Positions 60,776-64,000 of a stretch of DNA of 64,000 nt are shown one piece after another. The stretch lies in assembly GCA_019722365.1 (NCBI GenBank), contig JADFUC010001357.1:434001-498000 (forward strand), in the 5' to 3' direction. This stretch comes from Lithospermum erythrorhizon (lineage: Eukaryota; Streptophyta; Magnoliopsida; Boraginales; Boraginaceae). A program made the position numbers and the translations under genes. Positions within the stretch are counted from its first letter, which is position 1; every line of letters begins with the position of its first letter. The notes beneath the pieces are model-generated. The model was not told where the DNA came from and made no database searches. It saw only the letters and a program-made list of their open reading frames with translations.

Positions 60776-61584
60776 GTTTCAAAGCAGAATAAACTCCTCA
60801 GAATCGAAAATAAATAGGAAAAAAAATGGTGATGGGAAATGTCAACAGTAAACATATAGATATTTCCAATATAATATCTCCCATCATAATCATATAGATA
60901 TTTCCAATATAATCTTCTCTTTCTTCCAATTGTGTCATCACGGTTAACACTTAATGAGGCCGTAGGGGTGATGGATACCTACATATTACAACTAATAACT
61001 AAGAACATGTATAATTATACAGAACCCAAAGTGAAAACATAGATACCAAGTACTACCTCCGGTTACTTATAATAAAAGACTATTTATATATCTAAGTATT
61101 AGAGGACTATTTGCAAAACTACAAGAAAACTACTGCAGCACTGTAAACATGAACAATAAAGCTTTTGTGGGAGTTAATTTCAAGTTTCAACATCTTATAT
61201 GGCAAAATAATTAATGCAAGCCGTCCCATAGAAACAAATTCAATAAACTCATACCCTCTCAATCTCAATTTATTTAATTATGTATGTGAAAAGATTTTAT
61301 TATGACTCGATTAATATTACTAATATACCATAAAAAGTTAATTTATCAAAAATACCTTTAATTAATTATGAAAATAAAAAAGTACTTTATTAAGGATAAA
61401 CAAAGACAAAATAAAATCGTGACTGAATCTCTAGTACGATCAAATTTAAAGAGAAATTTTAAGATACGAACAAGAAATCAAACGAAAAGAAGAATATCAG
61501 TATATATTTGTACAAAAGTTACTAACCATATTATATCTCTTTAATTAAAAGAAATAGTTCTCTAGAAACAAAAGTAAAATCATA
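60776..61584. other. Intergenic, nothing firm
   Basis: AT-rich. It holds a duplicated CATATAGATATTTCCAATATAAT at 60854 and 60892, and a MITE-like CTACCTCCGGTTACTTATAA near 61054 with no partner end. Confidence 0.4.
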
Positions 61585-61835
61585 TACTCCATTCAATCTT
61601 TTAATATTTATCGCTTAACCACTTTTTATTTTATCTTATTATTTATCTCATAACTGCTTTTATATCATATTTTGTCAAATATATCTTAAATTAATAAAAC
61701 CAAATATATTTCCTATAAATACATTTTTCATAAAGTTTCAATTTTGAGTATTAATCAAGCATAAAATTATCAACTATTCACTATCTTAAAAACAAAGAAA
61801 CAACATGTCGACAAACATTACGACGTGAGTGAGTA
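61585..61835. mobile_element. Stowaway-type MITE, family 2
   Basis: TA-flanked, about 247 bp, collinear with the split copy at 18.1/20.2 kb (GCTTAACCACTTTTTATTTT, TTTTATATCATATTTTGTCA, AACCAAATATATTTCC, CACTATCTTAAAAACAAAG). The outer ends have decayed. Confidence 0.7.
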
Positions 61836-61858
61836 CATAGTAAAATGTCAAGCCTCGC

Positions 61859-62650
61859 TTAAGAAGGATTTTCCTTGACAATGCATTTAGTGCCTTTCGT
61901 GCCACTTTCAGGTCGAGGAGTAAACGATGGCTTAATCGAATCGCTTTGGTTTCCCGAGTTTATTCCGGCCCAGCGATAACCTAGCCCGTGCCTGAGATTT
62001 CGATTTAATTTATGCGCAATTCCCCGACATTGCGACACACATGTCATTTCATATGCTTGTCAAATAGTGTCTCATATTATGTAAAGAGTGAGTATTAAAT
62101 ATAACACTTATCACCATATAATTTGTGTGTCGGGAGTTGGTACATGGTTTGGGATAGATGATCTAAACCGAGCTTTGGTAGCTCAACGAGGAAGTTAGGA
62201 ATTGGACCCCAGAAATTCTTAAAAAATAAGTCAATGGAATCTAATGTTCCATTTGTTTTGAAGTGAATTTAGGCCCGTAAATCGAGGTTAGTAACTCATT
62301 TAACTCGTTTGGGTTTCTAAAAAAATATTTTATCTAGTAAAATGAATCTACCCAGATTTATCTAGGTTAGCCTACATTAAATTTAAAATCATTCACCCTC
62401 AAAATGGAGGATAATATATTAATTGTTTAAGGATAATATTATCCAAATCGCAATTTAATGCATTCACCTCGATTCACCTTGATATCCTTTTTCTAGATTA
62501 ATTTTAACAAATTATCCTCGTCTTGATTCACCTCAATCCAAACGTATTATAAATTCTTGAGTTTGCTGAGAAATGAAGGGATAGGACCCGAAAGAGCGTT
62601 GTAAGCTTTAGCTTTGTTAGGGACTCGGGAATGGGCCTATGAGATTAGCA
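61859..62650 (-). pseudogene. Leucine-rich-repeat (PGIP-like) pseudogene
   Basis: Read from right to left, 62640-62560 gives IPESLTKLKL and, after a shift, NALSGPIPSFLSKLKNL. About 330 bp of AT-rich sequence intervenes, then 62270-62150 gives FFKNFWGPIPNFLVELPKLG. These are plant extracellular LRR units (xLSGxIPxxLxxLxxL) with the IPESLTKLK and SGPIPSFLSKLKNL wording of polygalacturonase-inhibitor proteins. A further coding-like tail at 62047-61859 (ending TKGTKCIVKENPS) may or may not belong. Frameshifts and the insert make it non-functional. Confidence 0.55.
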
Positions 62651-63300
62651 CATATGTGAAAGAATAAGGATTTGAAATATGAAAAATAGTTTAGTAGCAA
62701 GGCATACAAAATATATAGTTTAGGAGGCAAAGGAGACAAGAAACTAATACCAAGACCAAATTAGAAAGACTAGATTTCATCTAAGCTCGAACTATCGAAA
62801 ATATTTCAACATGCACTCAAACATTCAACCTTTCAAATGTACACCGGTATATATGCGACTCAACTTTGAAATCGTGATTTTAGCTTCGACTCCATTTGAC
62901 TTCTAAAATTCGCCTTTAACTCAAGCCAGCAAGCTACTATATTAAAATATTAATTTTTCATTTTAAAATTCAATAAAAGCTTTCAGATTACCAACAAAAA
63001 TTGATTTTTTATAAACAATAATTGCAAAAGTTCAGGTGTTATTACAAAAAAATATTTCATATTTATAATATTATTAATTATAATTTATCAATAAAAATAA
63101 ATATTAATAACAACAAAACCCCACCCAACGTAATCCTCCCCCCCCCACCCCCCCTCCCCTCCTTCCCGTAAATCTCTTACCTTTTTTGCTCTATGGTGAA
63201 AACTTAATTCATAGGAGATATTAGGTAGAAATATATGTCAGTACAAGGTAGTGCTATAGAGTTGCAATTATATGTAGCTAACTGCTATAATTCACAGTTA
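62651..63300. other. Intergenic with a C-rich tract
   Basis: AT-rich apart from the C-rich tract at 63.14 kb, and no gene is seen. Confidence 0.4.
63135..63168 (-). other. C-rich tract, G-quadruplex-capable on minus strand
   Basis: The plus strand has a 9-C run, then A, a 7-C run, T, a 4-C run and a CCC after CCTT. The minus strand therefore has four or more G runs of at least three with short loops, the classic G-quadruplex pattern. The surroundings are AT-rich. Confidence 0.75.
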
Positions 63301-63304
63301 ACTG

Positions 63305-63450
63305 CTATAATTCACCAAATGAAAGGCATTGTTTGAGCAAAACCTTGATATCCAAACAGCTTGGCAGCCTTGCGAATAAGCCTTTCCAGCCTCCACTAGA
63401 GCTCCAAGTTCATAGTAAAAAATTTGATATAATGCAAATTTTGTACTCTT
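63305..63450 (-). pseudogene. Exon-like fragment, unidentified
   Basis: The minus strand reads ALYQIFYYELGALVEAGKAY and then SQGCQAVWISRFCSNNAFHL before a TAA. The YELGALVEAGKAYSQG part is reminiscent of a TPR helix pair, but the match is weak and no splice partners were found. Confidence 0.25.
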
Positions 63451-64000
63451 ATACTTTCCTCATGTTCTAAAAGATGATGTTCTCCCCATTTTATTTAATT
63501 CTTACCTTCTATTATCCCCCTTAATTGAAATTAACTAAGAAAAAGAGCATTTTTTTTTCAATTTTTTGATGTTTTCTGCAATTTCTTTTGGGTTTCTAAT
63601 GCACTTTGGTACTCTTAAGCTAATCCCAATTTTTGATGCTTGCATTTTCAGTGAGGGGAGTCTTTAATTGGTCAAACAAATATACCTAAGCCGACTATTC
63701 AAAATTAAACGTTACTGATTATTCAAATATTTTCGATAATTCAAATACCTGTGATAAAATTTAGCCAATTAAAAATAAATGCATAGTTTAGGTAAAAAAT
63801 GGCAAATTAGCCTTTTTTTTTTCTTTCTTTCTTGTAATTCATAATCTAAATTGTCATTGTTGCTAGTGTCATGTATGGTCATGTTGACACTTGTCTAAAA
63901 ACTAAATACTGCAATACATATAACATTATGGTTGTATTGTCATATATGAGACTCTGGTGTACTCTCACCATCAGTAGTATCCATAGCACGGAGTCTTTTT
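63451..64000. other. Right edge, nothing firm
   Basis: AT-rich. At the very edge the minus strand reads LRAMDTTDG followed by a possible donor GTGAGAG, which could be the end of an exon from beyond the window. That is too little to call. Confidence 0.3.

Noticed and set aside
1..64000. CRISPR arrays, bacterial operons, rRNA genes
   Set aside because: No regularly spaced direct repeats with unique spacers, no prokaryote-type gene order and no rRNA signature; the DNA is plant nuclear.

Overview
The window is AT-rich nuclear DNA from a flowering plant. All five recognisable genes have plant-type proteins and short GT-AG exons, and the gaps are filled with MITEs, tRNA-derived SINEs, solo LTRs, a hAT element and a Ty3-type element primed by tRNA-Asp. 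A eudicot, perhaps an asterid, fits best; the species cannot be named from the sequence. There are no bacterial-type operons, CRISPR arrays or rRNA genes.

Layout. At 0.6-2.1 kb (minus) lies the 5' part of a serine-rich plant gene that runs off the left edge. From 6.2 to 18 kb is a nested repeat block: an older repeat is interrupted by a 1.15-kb solo LTR and a 3.66-kb solo LTR, and is followed by a non-autonomous gag-remnant element carrying a MITE in its 3' LTR. From 18 to 25 kb there is no gene, only MITEs (one split by about 1.9 kb), ATT microsatellites, a GGACGTCC-rich patch and a SINE. A proteasome regulator PI31 gene occupies 25.35-29.08 kb (minus, nine exons, 305 aa), followed by an intronless small membrane-protein gene at 29.9-30.4 kb (minus). 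A decayed hAT transposon (32.3-36.96 kb) sits inside another repeat and carries a 144-bp tandem repeat and 18 telo-box motifs. A two-exon gene at 38.23-40.23 kb (plus) encodes only the N-terminal region of an RH33/RH48-type DEAD-box helicase plus five protein repeats. It converges on a 13-exon ATG1 autophagy kinase gene (41.2-47.34 kb, minus, 704 aa). A seven-exon PRA1-A gene (51.1-53.47 kb, plus, 209 aa) follows. From 53.5 kb to the end there are only repeats, pseudogene pieces (including an LRR/PGIP-like one) and a C-rich tract.

The intact genes are unrelated housekeeping functions: proteasome regulation, autophagy initiation and vesicle traffic. The exon models for PI31, ATG1 and PRA1-A were rebuilt by hand, and every junction keeps frame. 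The most unusual items are the helicase-less RH48-like gene, the telo-box array in the hAT element, an intron-1 repeat in PRA1-A that copies its own 5' splice site four times, and a fourfold repeat directly upstream of ATG1.
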